From the NCBI GenBank assembly GCA_026393955.1, contig JAPKZE010000299.1, positions 1 through 6,637 of the forward strand: a DNA stretch of 6,637 nt, in the 5' to 3' direction. A program made the position numbers and the translations under genes. The notes beneath the pieces were generated by a model. It did not search any database. It was not told where the DNA came from and saw only the letters and a list, made by a program, of their open reading frames with translations. The DNA comes from Candidatus Aminicenantota bacterium. GTDB lineage: Bacteria; Acidobacteriota; Aminicenantia; Aminicenantales; Saccharicenantaceae. Numbering within the stretch: the first letter of the stretch is position 1; every line of letters begins with the position of its first letter. Below are positions 1 through 6,632 of the stretch, one piece after another.

Positions 1-600
1 CATGTTGTGGAGGTCATGGGCCATGGCGTTCTGGACGGGGCTGTCCAGGATCCAGGCCCCCTCCGCGTCGCGCCGCTTCCCGGCCCAATCGTTCCTGGCG
101 TAATAGCCTTCGTCGCGGGGCCAGAGGTAGAGGCATTTGAACCTCTTGGCCGCGCCGAAGAGCCCGGCCCGGATGTCGGCCTTGAGGGCCTGCACGGCCG
201 GGCTGAACGACCACTGGTAGCCGACGGCGACCGAGCGGCCCGCCGCCTTCTCCGCCGCGATCGCGGCCCGCACCTCCTGGATCGTGCCGGCCGCGGGCTT
301 CTCGCAGAGGACGTGGCTGCCCTTGGCCAGCGCGAAGACGGTCTGGGGCATATGCATCTGGATGGGGGAGGACAGGATGGCCAGGTCGGCGGTCCTGTTC
401 CTGTAGAAATCCTGCAGCGAGATGAAACACGGGACGCCCATGGCCCGCATCTCGACGTACTGCCGGCAGCGGTTGGGCTGGGGGTCGACGGCCCCGGCGA
501 TGCGGAACAGGCCTTCCTCTTTCTTCTCGAGAAGCGCCTCAAGGTAGACCGCGCCGAAGCCGCCGACTCCGACGATCACCAGGGACACAGGCTCTGCCAT
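1..600 (-). CDS. Gfo/Idh/MocA family NAD(P)-dependent oxidoreductase (N-terminal 200 residues, partial)
   Basis: The gene starts at 600 and runs off the left edge of the window, so only the N-terminal part is seen. A Rossmann-fold dinucleotide motif GVGGFG lies at residues 11-16, an acidic residue follows beta-2 (AVDP, 37-40), the family signature CEKP is at 99-102 (Lys101 being the usual catalytic lysine), and GYQW follows at 127-130. The stretch GAWILDSPVQNAMAHDLHNM (181-200) lies where the family normally has its LDxGxHxxD active-site helix. It has a variant form with His195 and His198. Members oxidise or reduce a sugar, inositol or sugar derivative in the cytoplasm; the substrate cannot be told here. 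There is no signal peptide, so it is not of the exported Tat type. It is the last visible gene of the operon, 16 nt after the URO-D-like gene. Two in-frame ATGs are adjacent (603 and 600). AAGGA at 612-608 is 7 nt from the second ATG, which I prefer. Confidence 0.93.
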   Translation of the reverse strand, partial: MAEPVSLVIVGVGGFGAVYLEALLEKKEEGLFRIAGAVDPQPNRCRQYVEMRAMGVPCFISLQDFYRNRTADLAILSSPIQMHMPQTVFALAKGSHVLCEKPAAGTIQEVRAAIAAEKAAGRSVAVGYQWSFSPAVQALKADIRAGLFGAAKRFKCLYLWPRDEGYYARNDWAGKRRDAEGAWILDSPVQNAMAHDLHNM

Positions 601-606
601 CATCGG

Positions 607-612
607 TTCCTT
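607..612 (-). promoter_or_regulatory. Shine-Dalgarno site of the oxidoreductase gene
   Basis: AAGGAA on the minus strand lies in the 16-nt gap after the URO-D-like stop codon. It is 3 nt from the first ATG (603) and 6-7 nt from the second (600), so it favours the start at 600. The two starts differ by a single methionine. Confidence 0.6.
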
Positions 613-616
613 GGAG

Positions 617-1756
617 CTAATACTGACACAGTTTGGAATGCTCGTCCAGCAAGGCCATGAAGTTGTCGTACTTCGTGCCCACGGCGACGCTGTGGCTCGA
701 GCCGAGGATGAACCGGCCGCCCGGCTTGGCGCAGGCCATGGCCCGCCGGACGTCGGCCCGGACGTCCCCGGGCGTCCCGCCGACGAGGTTCTCGACCGCG
801 ACCCCGCCCCAGAGCGCGATCCGGTCGCCGTGGCTCTTCTTGAGCCGGCAGATGTCCATGCCGGCCGTCGGCTGGATGGACTGGTAGGCGTCGAAGCCGA
901 TGTCGATGAAGAAGTCCAGGAGCATGGCAATGTTGCCGCAGCAGTGCTTGAGGATCTTCCGGCCGAATTTCCCCTTGACGTTCCGGACCCGCTCCTTGTT
1001 GGCCTCGAGAAAGAAGTCCCGGAACATGGCCGGTCCGATGAGCGGGCCGGTCTTGTAGCCGAGGTCCTCGGCCCACATCACGGCGTCGGAGTCCGGGTGG
1101 ATGAAGGCCTCGTCGGCCGCGTTCTGGCGGCGGACCATGGCCCGGGTGGCCGCCCGCACGGCCTCCGGATTGGCGGCGAGCTCGAGCAGGCCCCGCTCCA
1201 TCCCGCCGAGCAGGACGATGCCGACCGAGCCGCCCGACGGACCGCAGATGAATTTCTCGCGTTTGAATTCCCGGATGACCGCGTCCAGGATGCGCCAGGA
1301 CCGCTCGTCCGGGCGGGCCGGCTCCGGGTCGGTCTCGAACTCGGCCGCCGTGAACACCCTGGCGTCCCGGACCGGGTCGTGGACGCAGGTGATGTCCTGG
1401 GTGGCCTCGGACAGCTTGTAGACGCGGCCTTCGGCGTCCTCCCATGTCGTCGGGTCGATCCGCCGCGGCGGTCGCTCCTCCGTCGGCGGAGGCATCTCCC
1501 AGGTGGCCATCGGGAAGGTGACGATGTCGAGCGGCAGCCTTTTTTGGACGGCGATGTGGTCCTCGAGCCAGCTCTGGGCGACCTCGTCGTGCCGGCCTTC
1601 CCAGAAAGCGATCTGGGACTTGGCCTTGGCCCGCAGGAACGTCTCGTGGCCGAGCAGGCGCTCGACCGTGTCGAAATCGACCGCGAATTCCGCGTAGGGG
1701 ACTCGGTCGGGGATCCGCCCTTCGAGCGCGGCGGTGACCCGCTCCTTCGAGGTCAT
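617..1756 (-). CDS. Uroporphyrinogen decarboxylase/methyltransferase-superfamily protein (URO-D-like, not HemE)
   Basis: This 379-residue cytoplasmic protein has the URO-D fold signature. It opens with the family N-terminus MTSKERVTAALEGRIPDRVP (1-20). EDLGYKTGPLIGP (230-242) is the usual region following the central strands, and HCCGN (271-275) matches the H-x-C-G motif that supplies zinc ligands in the methylcobamide:CoM methyltransferases MtaA/MtbA. Near the C-terminus, where those enzymes have a further cysteine, it has LGSSHS (351-356), with His355 as a possible replacement ligand. It lacks the MRQAGRYLPEY-type motif of true uroporphyrinogen decarboxylase, so a role in heme synthesis is unlikely. 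Its ATG overlaps the stop codon of the alpha-mannosidase (ATGA, 1756-1753), so translation is probably coupled. The oxidoreductase gene follows by 16 nt. Family membership is secure; the reaction is unknown. A metal-dependent methyl- or other one-carbon transfer, or a lyase-type step on a sugar derivative, is possible but is inference. Confidence 0.9.
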   Translation of the reverse strand: MTSKERVTAALEGRIPDRVPYAEFAVDFDTVERLLGHETFLRAKAKSQIAFWEGRHDEVAQSWLEDHIAVQKRLPLDIVTFPMATWEMPPPTEERPPRRIDPTTWEDAEGRVYKLSEATQDITCVHDPVRDARVFTAAEFETDPEPARPDERSWRILDAVIREFKREKFICGPSGGSVGIVLLGGMERGLLELAANPEAVRAATRAMVRRQNAADEAFIHPDSDAVMWAEDLGYKTGPLIGPAMFRDFFLEANKERVRNVKGKFGRKILKHCCGNIAMLLDFFIDIGFDAYQSIQPTAGMDICRLKKSHGDRIALWGGVAVENLVGGTPGDVRADVRRAMACAKPGGRFILGSSHSVAVGTKYDNFMALLDEHSKLCQY

Positions 1757-4251
1757 CCCTTCCCCGGCTTGCGCTCGAGCAGATCCGTCTCGGTGAATCG
1801 CCTCGTCCGCCTGTCGTAGCGTAACGTCTTGATCTCAAATCCTTTGAGACGGACCGCCGTGCGCGCGCCGAGGGCCGGGAGCCTGACGACCGCCCGCCGC
1901 GGCCGGCCCGTCGGCTCGAAGAGGCGGATGACGGCGTCCCGGCCGTCTTCGGACCTCTTGAAGGCCGCGACCTCGATGGCCGCCCCTGTGACGACGACGC
2001 CGGCGACCGCCTTCTTTCCGTGTCCCGGCGGGAAGTAGGAAAGAACGTAAGGCGCCTCGTTGTGGACAAGGGCTTCGCGGTCGATCTCCTCCATCCGGGC
2101 GTCGAGGGGACCGCCGTTGAGCCAGAACCGGAACGACCGCTCGCCGATGTCCTGGCGGGGGATGAACCTGTCTTGGGCGACGGCCAGCCGGTCCTCCCAA
2201 GTGTCGGCGGCGAAGGCCGGCGACCTCAGGAGCGACAGCCGCAATTCGATCCCGTCCCAGTCCGAGCCGTAGGTGCCGTCGTTGGCCACGGTCAGCGCCG
2301 CGTCGTCCGCGACCGAGACCAGGGCCAGCCACTTCTGGGCCACGGCCTCGTCGCCGTTCGCCGGCAGCTCGTCGGCGCCGTAGGCGACCTGCCCCAGGAA
2401 GCGGGGCATCTTCAGCCGGGGCGTCAGGCCGAGCTTGAGCATCGTGTCCCGCTCGGCCCAGAACGCGCGGACGCCGAGCTCGATCTCGGTCCCGCGCTTC
2501 GGGATCCTGTATTGGAGCGCCAGGCGGGAGGCGCCGTAAGCGAAGACGGCCTCGACGACCGTGCGGACCCGGCCGTCCTCGATGACCCGGACGGGCGCGA
2601 GGACGCCTTCGCGAAGGCCGCAGAACCGGGCTGCCTCTTCGGGCGTGGCCAGGGCGAAATGGCCGGCCACGGCCCGGAAGCTGCGGACCTTCATGCCCCA
2701 CGGGTCGGCGTTGTCGCGGATGACCAGCGGCCGGAAGGCGCCCGGCTCGAGCAGGTCCTTCCCGTTGGCCCGATAGACGTCCAGGAGACCCGTGCGGGCG
2801 TTGACCGCCGCGGTGAGGCCGGCCGTCGCCACCGTGATGAAGCCGTCCTTTTCGGCGATCCCGGGCCCGTTCTTTTCCGGGGCCTTCTCCAGCCGGCAGG
2901 AGAACCTGTTCAGCCGGCCCGGGGCGAGCTCGGCCTCGAAGACGACCCGCTTGCGCCACTCGACGCTGAGATTGCTCTCCTCCTTTTCGGCCTGGGTGGG
3001 CAGGGCCCGGCCGCGGGCGTAGACCGTGGGGGACCAGCGGGTCTTTTCGAAATTCGGTTCCCAGGGTTCGAACTCGCATTCGACCAGCCCGCGGACCGGA
3101 TGGGGGTGGGGATTGAAGACGAAGATGGGGATCTCGCCGGGGGCCGCCTGGGGCTCGCCGGCGGCCAGAGCGAAGAAGGCTCTCGCTTTGAGCCGGGACA
3201 GGATCTCCAGTCCGTGGCCGATCATGCGCAGGGCCCCGTCCTCGCCGGCGGGGATGGCCGAACCGGGCAGGATGTCGTGGAACTGGACGAAGGCCAGGTC
3301 GCGCATGACCTCCTCGAGCTCCGCCTGCGGATAGGGCAGGAGGCCCTGCAGCCAGGCCGTCGTCGCCATCTTCTCGGCCGAGAAGAGCTCGTTCTCGAGA
3401 CGGCGGTGCCCCTGCTTGACCCGGACCATCGAGGTGTAACAGCCGACGGCCCAGGGATTGAGATCCTTCTCGCGGCGCGGCAGGTCCGCCCGGCGCTTCC
3501 CCAGCTCCTCGAAATAGGCGTCCGGGGTCGAGTGGACGAGCTCGAGGTCGGGCCGCTCCCCGGCCAGCGCGTCGAGGTCGGCGAGGTCCTTGCGGGACGG
3601 GCCGCCGCCGTGGTTGCCGATGCCCCAGAGGTGAATGACCGGGTCGCCGGCCGGATTCTCGGCCAGCCATTTTTCGAGGCGTTCGCGTTCCTTGCCGCCG
3701 ACCGAGCAGTAGTGGGCCGAGGCCCGGGTGGCCAGGACCTCGGAGCCGTCGTACCCGACCCAGACGAATTCGTCGCCGGGCAGGGGGCACTCCCGGTTGC
3801 CGGGACGGCAGCAGAGGTAGGCGGTATAGCCGCTCTTGGCCAGGATCTGGACGAGGCCCCGGGTGTGGCCGAAGGGATCGAGGTTGACCGCCGTCCGCGG
3901 CTCGACGCCGAACTTCTCCGCGAAGTAGCGCCGGCCGAGGAGCGCCTGGCGGACGAACGACTCGCCGCTCGGCATGTTGCAATCGGGCTGGACGTACCAG
4001 CCGCCCATGATATGCCACTTCTTCGCCCGGACGAGCTTGCGGATCCTGCGGAAGAGCGGCGGCTCGTGCTCCTCGATCCACCGGTAGAGCACGGCCTCGT
4101 TGTGACAGAAGATGTAGCCCTTGCGCGTCTCGCAGAACTCGGCCGCCTGGCGGAACGTGGACAGGGCTTCGCCGGCGCCCTCCTGCCATTCCCAGAGCCA
4201 GACCGGATCGAGGTGGGCGTTCGAAACAAGGTGGATCCTTCGTGCGGGCAT
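1753..4251 (-). CDS. GH38 family alpha-mannosidase
   Basis: This 832-residue protein is a retaining, divalent-metal-dependent exo-alpha-mannosidase of family GH38. The N-terminal catalytic domain (about 5-270) begins with SNAHLDPVWLWEW, giving metal ligands His13 and Asp15. NLDPFGHT (123-130) supplies the nucleophile and metal ligand Asp125. GGWYVQPDCNMPSGES (83-98) and GNHGGGPS (212-219) are further family motifs. The helical mid-domain (about 275-350) has QFHDILPGS (323-331), whose His325 is the expected fourth metal ligand. The rest (about 370-832) is the beta-sandwich region of the family. All expected catalytic residues are present and the length is normal for bacterial GH38. With no signal peptide it should act in the cytoplasm on an imported or internal mannoside. 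Linkage specificity cannot be read from sequence; mannosylglycerate-type or oligomannose substrates are both possible. It starts 12 nt after the GH15-like gene behind AAAGGA, and ends overlapping the URO-D-like start. Confidence 0.96.
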   Translation of the reverse strand: MPARRIHLVSNAHLDPVWLWEWQEGAGEALSTFRQAAEFCETRKGYIFCHNEAVLYRWIEEHEPPLFRRIRKLVRAKKWHIMGGWYVQPDCNMPSGESFVRQALLGRRYFAEKFGVEPRTAVNLDPFGHTRGLVQILAKSGYTAYLCCRPGNRECPLPGDEFVWVGYDGSEVLATRASAHYCSVGGKERERLEKWLAENPAGDPVIHLWGIGNHGGGPSRKDLADLDALAGERPDLELVHSTPDAYFEELGKRRADLPRREKDLNPWAVGCYTSMVRVKQGHRRLENELFSAEKMATTAWLQGLLPYPQAELEEVMRDLAFVQFHDILPGSAIPAGEDGALRMIGHGLEILSRLKARAFFALAAGEPQAAPGEIPIFVFNPHPHPVRGLVECEFEPWEPNFEKTRWSPTVYARGRALPTQAEKEESNLSVEWRKRVVFEAELAPGRLNRFSCRLEKAPEKNGPGIAEKDGFITVATAGLTAAVNARTGLLDVYRANGKDLLEPGAFRPLVIRDNADPWGMKVRSFRAVAGHFALATPEEAARFCGLREGVLAPVRVIEDGRVRTVVEAVFAYGASRLALQYRIPKRGTEIELGVRAFWAERDTMLKLGLTPRLKMPRFLGQVAYGADELPANGDEAVAQKWLALVSVADDAALTVANDGTYGSDWDGIELRLSLLRSPAFAADTWEDRLAVAQDRFIPRQDIGERSFRFWLNGGPLDARMEEIDREALVHNEAPYVLSYFPPGHGKKAVAGVVVTGAAIEVAAFKRSEDGRDAVIRLFEPTGRPRRAVVRLPALGARTAVRLKGFEIKTLRYDRRTRRFTETDLLERKPGKG

Positions 4252-4256
4252 GGGTG

Positions 4257-4262
4257 TCCTTT
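4257..4262 (-). promoter_or_regulatory. Shine-Dalgarno site of the GH38 gene
   Basis: AAAGGA lies within the 12-nt gap between the GH15-like stop (TGA, 4266-4264) and the GH38 ATG (4251), with 5 nt of spacing. It fixes the GH38 start at MPARRIHLVS and rules out the longer upstream open frame, which is in another reading frame. Confidence 0.75.
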
Positions 4263-4263
4263 C

Positions 4264-6270
4264 TCAGGGTATGACGGCCCGGACGGCGATGCGGCCGAAC
4301 GACCGGGGCAGGGTCAGGCCGAGCCCGTAGCGATGGTAGGGCATTTTGCGATCGCCGCACCGGAAGCCCGGCTCTTCGCCCCGTCGGGCCCGCCTCACGG
4401 AGAGCTCGAGGCGGCCGTCCCGGAGCGGCAGGTCGGCGTCCATCCGGTCGACGCCCGGGATGAGGCGGGGCTGGAGGCTGAGGAAATCCTGGCCGGGCCT
4501 CACGCCGAGCATGTGGTGGACGACGAGGAAGACGATCTCGGCCCAGGTCCAGGGGATGATCCCGACCTGGGGATAGGGAGGGACGGGCCGCGGTCCGTAG
4601 AACTCGAACCAGGAGCCCGCCCGCCCGCCCGGCACGCGGCCGAGCCAGTCGAGGACGCGGCGGGTCGTGGCCGGGTCGCCCGCTTCGAGCGCGGCCCGGG
4701 CGACGAACAGGGAGGCGAACGGCCAGGGCCCGGGGGAGTCCGGCTCGGACGTCACATGGTAGCGGCCGTAGCCGCCGCCCTTCCAGCCCTGGTTCCAGAG
4801 CGTCTCCATGGAAGCCAGGGTTCTGCGGGCCAGCTGTCCGGCCGGATCGACGAAATCCCAGGCCACGGGCAGCACGGCCGACGTATCCGGGTTCAGGAGA
4901 TGACGGCCCGGCCCGAAAAGAGGGGTCGATTTGGGCAAAGACGAATCGGGCTCGGGGCGGACGGCGGCTTGCACCCGGCCGTCGAGGCCGCGGCGCTTGA
5001 TGAAGGCCCCGGCTTCGACGAGGGAGAACCGCGGGTCCTTGAGCATCGCCTGCCGCAGGCGCATGGCCGCTTCGGTCCAGGCGTGGGCCCGGTCCGTTCG
5101 GCCGGTCAGCGCGGCCAGTTGGCCGGCCGAGCGCAGGCCCATGGCGACGAAGAGCTGATGGGCCAGCTCCATGCCCGTCCCGATGCCGTGGGCCCCGTGC
5201 CGCTCCCAGAACTCGCGGCGGTTGACGATGAGCCCGGAGGGCTCATGCCGGAACTCGGGCCGGAGGGGGAAGGCGGCGGCCTTTTCGATCCGGTCCCAGT
5301 TCGAGCGGACGAGGTCTTGGTCGTCCGTCCATCGGACATAGGACTCGAGAGCGAACAGGAGCACGCCGTTCTGGTCGACCTCGCTCTCCTCGAGGGGACG
5401 GAGGCGGCTGGAGTCCTTGGTCGCGCCCTCGTCGCTGACGAAATCCGAGAGCAGGCGGGCCAGGATGGTCCGGGCGGTCCCGGGCTGGCCGGACATGACC
5501 AGGGCCATGGCGACAAGGGCCTGGTCGCGGACCCACTCGAGGTTGTACTGCCAGATGCTGCCGTCCATCCGTCCCGTCGACGAGACGGCGGCCCGGAGCT
5601 GGGATCTCGAGGCGGAGAAAAAGCGGTCGAGGAGCGGATCGGACGAGCGGAATGCCGCCGTGTCCCTCCAGTAAGCGGCGGCCGCCGGCTCGGACAGGCG
5701 TGACGGGGTGAGGCGGAGGTCCGCGACGGTCCTGCCGCCGCGCTTGGCCAGGCGGTATTCGAAGACGGCCGGAGCTTCGGTTTCGACCGTTCTCGCTCCG
5801 AGACCGGTCTTCACGCGGACCCGGGAGGCGCCCGGCGCCGACCGGGACACGCTCACTTGACGCACCAGCCGCGCGGACCTCATGTCCGGGCAAAAGAAAA
5901 GCTCCGTGACACGATAGGGACCGCTTCTCCAAACGACTTCGACGCGGGGAAGGCCTGCCCCCGGCACCCACCCGGCCCGGACCGAAGCGGGCCGAGGCGC
6001 GTGGCGATCGCCCCGGACCTCGACCGACACCCCTGTCGCGGCAATCCCGGTGTCTTTATCGAAACTCAGGGCGGCCCGCTTGGGTCCCAGCCTCTCGGGG
6101 TCCATGATGAGCAGGCCGACGGGGGTCCCGTCCCCGGCCGGAGCGATCTGGACGGCGGCCTGGATGAAGCCGTTGCCGAGGAAGAAATACTCGGCCCCCC
6201 GCAGCGTCGTTTTCGCATCGGCCGGGCCGCGCGAGGGGTCGTCCGAATAGAAGTGTTCCTGGACTTCCAT
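4264..6270 (-). CDS. GH15-like six-hairpin (alpha/alpha)6 glycosidase
   Basis: This 668-residue protein has an N-terminal beta-rich region (about 1-200) followed by an (alpha/alpha)6 barrel (about 205-600), the arrangement of bacterial glucoamylase-type (GH15) enzymes. WQYNLEWVRDQALVAMAL (240-257) resembles the W-x-RD motif of GH15, and VDQNGVLLFAL (298-308) the next helix. FWERHGAHGIGTGMELAHQL (354-373) fits the general-acid region, with Glu356 as candidate acid. SWFEFYG (553-559) followed by IIPWTWAEIV (571-580) fits the C-terminal base and helix, with Glu556 as candidate base. The ending LGVRPGQDFLSLQPRLIP is typical of six-hairpin glycosidases. No signal peptide is present. Activity could be alpha-glucosidase- or trehalase-like, or another exo-glycosidase; related folds (GH63, GH78, GH37) cannot be fully excluded. 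It is the first enzyme gene of the operon and precedes the alpha-mannosidase by 12 nt, suggesting sequential trimming of the same glycan. The start has no Shine-Dalgarno and sits just after TATAAT. Confidence 0.8.
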   Translation of the reverse strand: MEVQEHFYSDDPSRGPADAKTTLRGAEYFFLGNGFIQAAVQIAPAGDGTPVGLLIMDPERLGPKRAALSFDKDTGIAATGVSVEVRGDRHAPRPASVRAGWVPGAGLPRVEVVWRSGPYRVTELFFCPDMRSARLVRQVSVSRSAPGASRVRVKTGLGARTVETEAPAVFEYRLAKRGGRTVADLRLTPSRLSEPAAAAYWRDTAAFRSSDPLLDRFFSASRSQLRAAVSSTGRMDGSIWQYNLEWVRDQALVAMALVMSGQPGTARTILARLLSDFVSDEGATKDSSRLRPLEESEVDQNGVLLFALESYVRWTDDQDLVRSNWDRIEKAAAFPLRPEFRHEPSGLIVNRREFWERHGAHGIGTGMELAHQLFVAMGLRSAGQLAALTGRTDRAHAWTEAAMRLRQAMLKDPRFSLVEAGAFIKRRGLDGRVQAAVRPEPDSSLPKSTPLFGPGRHLLNPDTSAVLPVAWDFVDPAGQLARRTLASMETLWNQGWKGGGYGRYHVTSEPDSPGPWPFASLFVARAALEAGDPATTRRVLDWLGRVPGGRAGSWFEFYGPRPVPPYPQVGIIPWTWAEIVFLVVHHMLGVRPGQDFLSLQPRLIPGVDRMDADLPLRDGRLELSVRRARRGEEPGFRCGDRKMPYHRYGLGLTLPRSFGRIAVRAVIP

Positions 6271-6328
6271 CGGGACGATTATAGGGAGTTGGAGGGCCGG
6301 AAAGCAAACGCGGGCGAGAGGCGGACGC
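6271..6328. other. 58-nt gap between the small membrane gene and the GH15-like gene
   Basis: This gap holds the candidate promoter described separately. I see no stem-loop with a T-run that would end transcription of the small membrane protein gene, so read-through into the glycosidase operon remains possible. Confidence 0.5.
6278..6307 (-). promoter_or_regulatory. Candidate sigma70 promoter of the glycosidase operon (leaderless type)
   Basis: On the minus strand, TTGCTT (6307-6302) is separated by 18 nt from a perfect TATAAT (6283-6278). The GH15-like ATG begins only 7 nt further on, at 6270, so transcription would begin at or next to the A of the start codon. No Shine-Dalgarno is present between the -10 box and the ATG. 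The -10 box is consensus; the -35 matches TTGACA at only 3 of 6 positions. In GC-rich DNA a chance TATAAT at exactly this place is unlikely, but the call rests on pattern alone. Confidence 0.6.
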
Positions 6329-6526
6329 TCAGGTCCGGCCGGGGCCGCGGAGCAAGCGGGCCGGCAGCGTGATCACGGCCTTGAACAGGTCGAAGGCCGC
6401 GTTCACGGTGATGCCCAGGAGGCGCAAGGGGAGGAGCAGCAGCCAGACGATCGGATAGAGCAGCAGGGCGAGCAGCGCGATCGGCCAGCACAGCACGAAG
6501 AGAATGATCCAGAGCAGGAATTTCAT
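6329..6526 (-). CDS. Small hydrophobic membrane protein of unknown function (65 residues)
   Basis: The product is almost entirely hydrophobic from residue 3 to about 37, a Leu/Ile/Val/Trp-rich segment broken by prolines at 15, 25 and 33. It is followed by a more amphipathic stretch (about 38-60) and a basic tail (ARLLRGPGRT). This suggests one long or two short helices in the cytoplasmic membrane, with the basic C-terminus inside. It looks like widespread short bacterial proteins annotated as hypothetical, but I cannot name a family. The open frame reaches back to a GTG at 6538, but that codon abuts the GAGGAG Shine-Dalgarno (6543-6538). The ATG at 6526, 11 nt from that site, is the more credible start. 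It is 58 nt upstream of the GH15-like gene on the same strand, yet the promoter between them suggests separate regulation. A role in sugar metabolism is not implied. Confidence 0.75.
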   Translation of the reverse strand: MKFLLWIILFVLCWPIALLALLLYPIVWLLLLPLRLLGITVNAAFDLFKAVITLPARLLRGPGRT

Positions 6527-6537
6527 TGTCGTTCTCA

Positions 6538-6543
6538 CTCCTC
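6538..6543 (-). promoter_or_regulatory. Shine-Dalgarno site of the small membrane protein gene
   Basis: GAGGAG on the minus strand is 11 nt from the ATG at 6526 and touches the in-frame GTG at 6538. The spacing therefore selects the ATG, although 11 nt is at the long end of the usual range. Confidence 0.65.
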
Positions 6544-6552
6544 GCCTGCATA

Positions 6553-6579
6553 TACGGCGGGCCCGGCCGAAAGGTTCAC
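6553..6579 (-). promoter_or_regulatory. Weak candidate promoter region for the small membrane protein gene
   Basis: Upstream of the small gene, on the minus strand, GTGAACCTTT is followed after a GC-rich spacer by CGTATATG. The TATATG hexamer matches the sigma70 -10 at 4 of 6 positions, with no good -35. The GAACCTTT element resembles ECF-type -35 boxes. Neither reading is strong, and this is only a pointer to where a promoter must lie if the gene has its own. Confidence 0.25.
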
Positions 6580-6593
6580 CCGGGAGGGACGGA

Positions 6594-6623
6594 TTGGCAC
6601 GGGGGGCCGAGGTCGGTTAGAAT
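6594..6623 (+). promoter_or_regulatory. Sigma70-type promoter for a divergent plus-strand gene
   Basis: TTGGCA (6594-6599, 5 of 6 matches to TTGACA) and TAGAAT (6618-6623, 5 of 6 matches to TATAAT) are separated by 18 nt. Transcription would start near 6630. The last five bases of the window are AGGAG, a strong Shine-Dalgarno, so a plus-strand coding region should begin within about 5-10 nt beyond the edge. This makes 6527-6637 a divergent intergenic region shared with the small membrane protein gene. Confidence 0.7.
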
Positions 6624-6632
6624 AACGGGGAC

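Noticed and set aside
7..660. A 217-codon plus-strand frame at the left edge
   Set aside because: It is opposite the Gfo/Idh/MocA oxidoreductase, which has GxGxxG and CEKP motifs. The plus-strand translation has no domain.
617..1756. Assignment of the URO-D-like gene as hemE
   Set aside because: The MRQAGRYLPEY-type substrate-binding motif is absent, no other heme genes are nearby, and the gene is embedded in a glycosidase operon.
611..1819. A 402-codon plus-strand open frame antisense to the URO-D-like gene
   Set aside because: It shows no recognisable motif and has the composition of a GC-rich shadow frame. The minus-strand frame has clear URO-D family motifs.
1835..4360. An 841-codon minus-strand frame overlapping the GH38 gene in another phase
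   Set aside because: It is Arg/Pro/Gly-rich shadow sequence. The alternative frame holds all GH38 catalytic motifs and has a good ribosome site.
2020..5703. A 1227-codon plus-strand open frame antisense to the GH38 and GH15-like genes
   Set aside because: It lies opposite two proteins with clear family motifs and crosses their junction. Its translation is low-complexity (rich in Gly, Pro, Asp, Glu, Arg, Val) with no recognisable domain. Long antisense frames are expected where codons end in G/C and stops are rare.
6536..6538. GTG at 6538 as start of the small membrane protein
   Set aside because: It directly abuts the GAGGAG ribosome site, leaving no spacing. The ATG at 6526 is 11 nt away and starts exactly at the hydrophobic segment.
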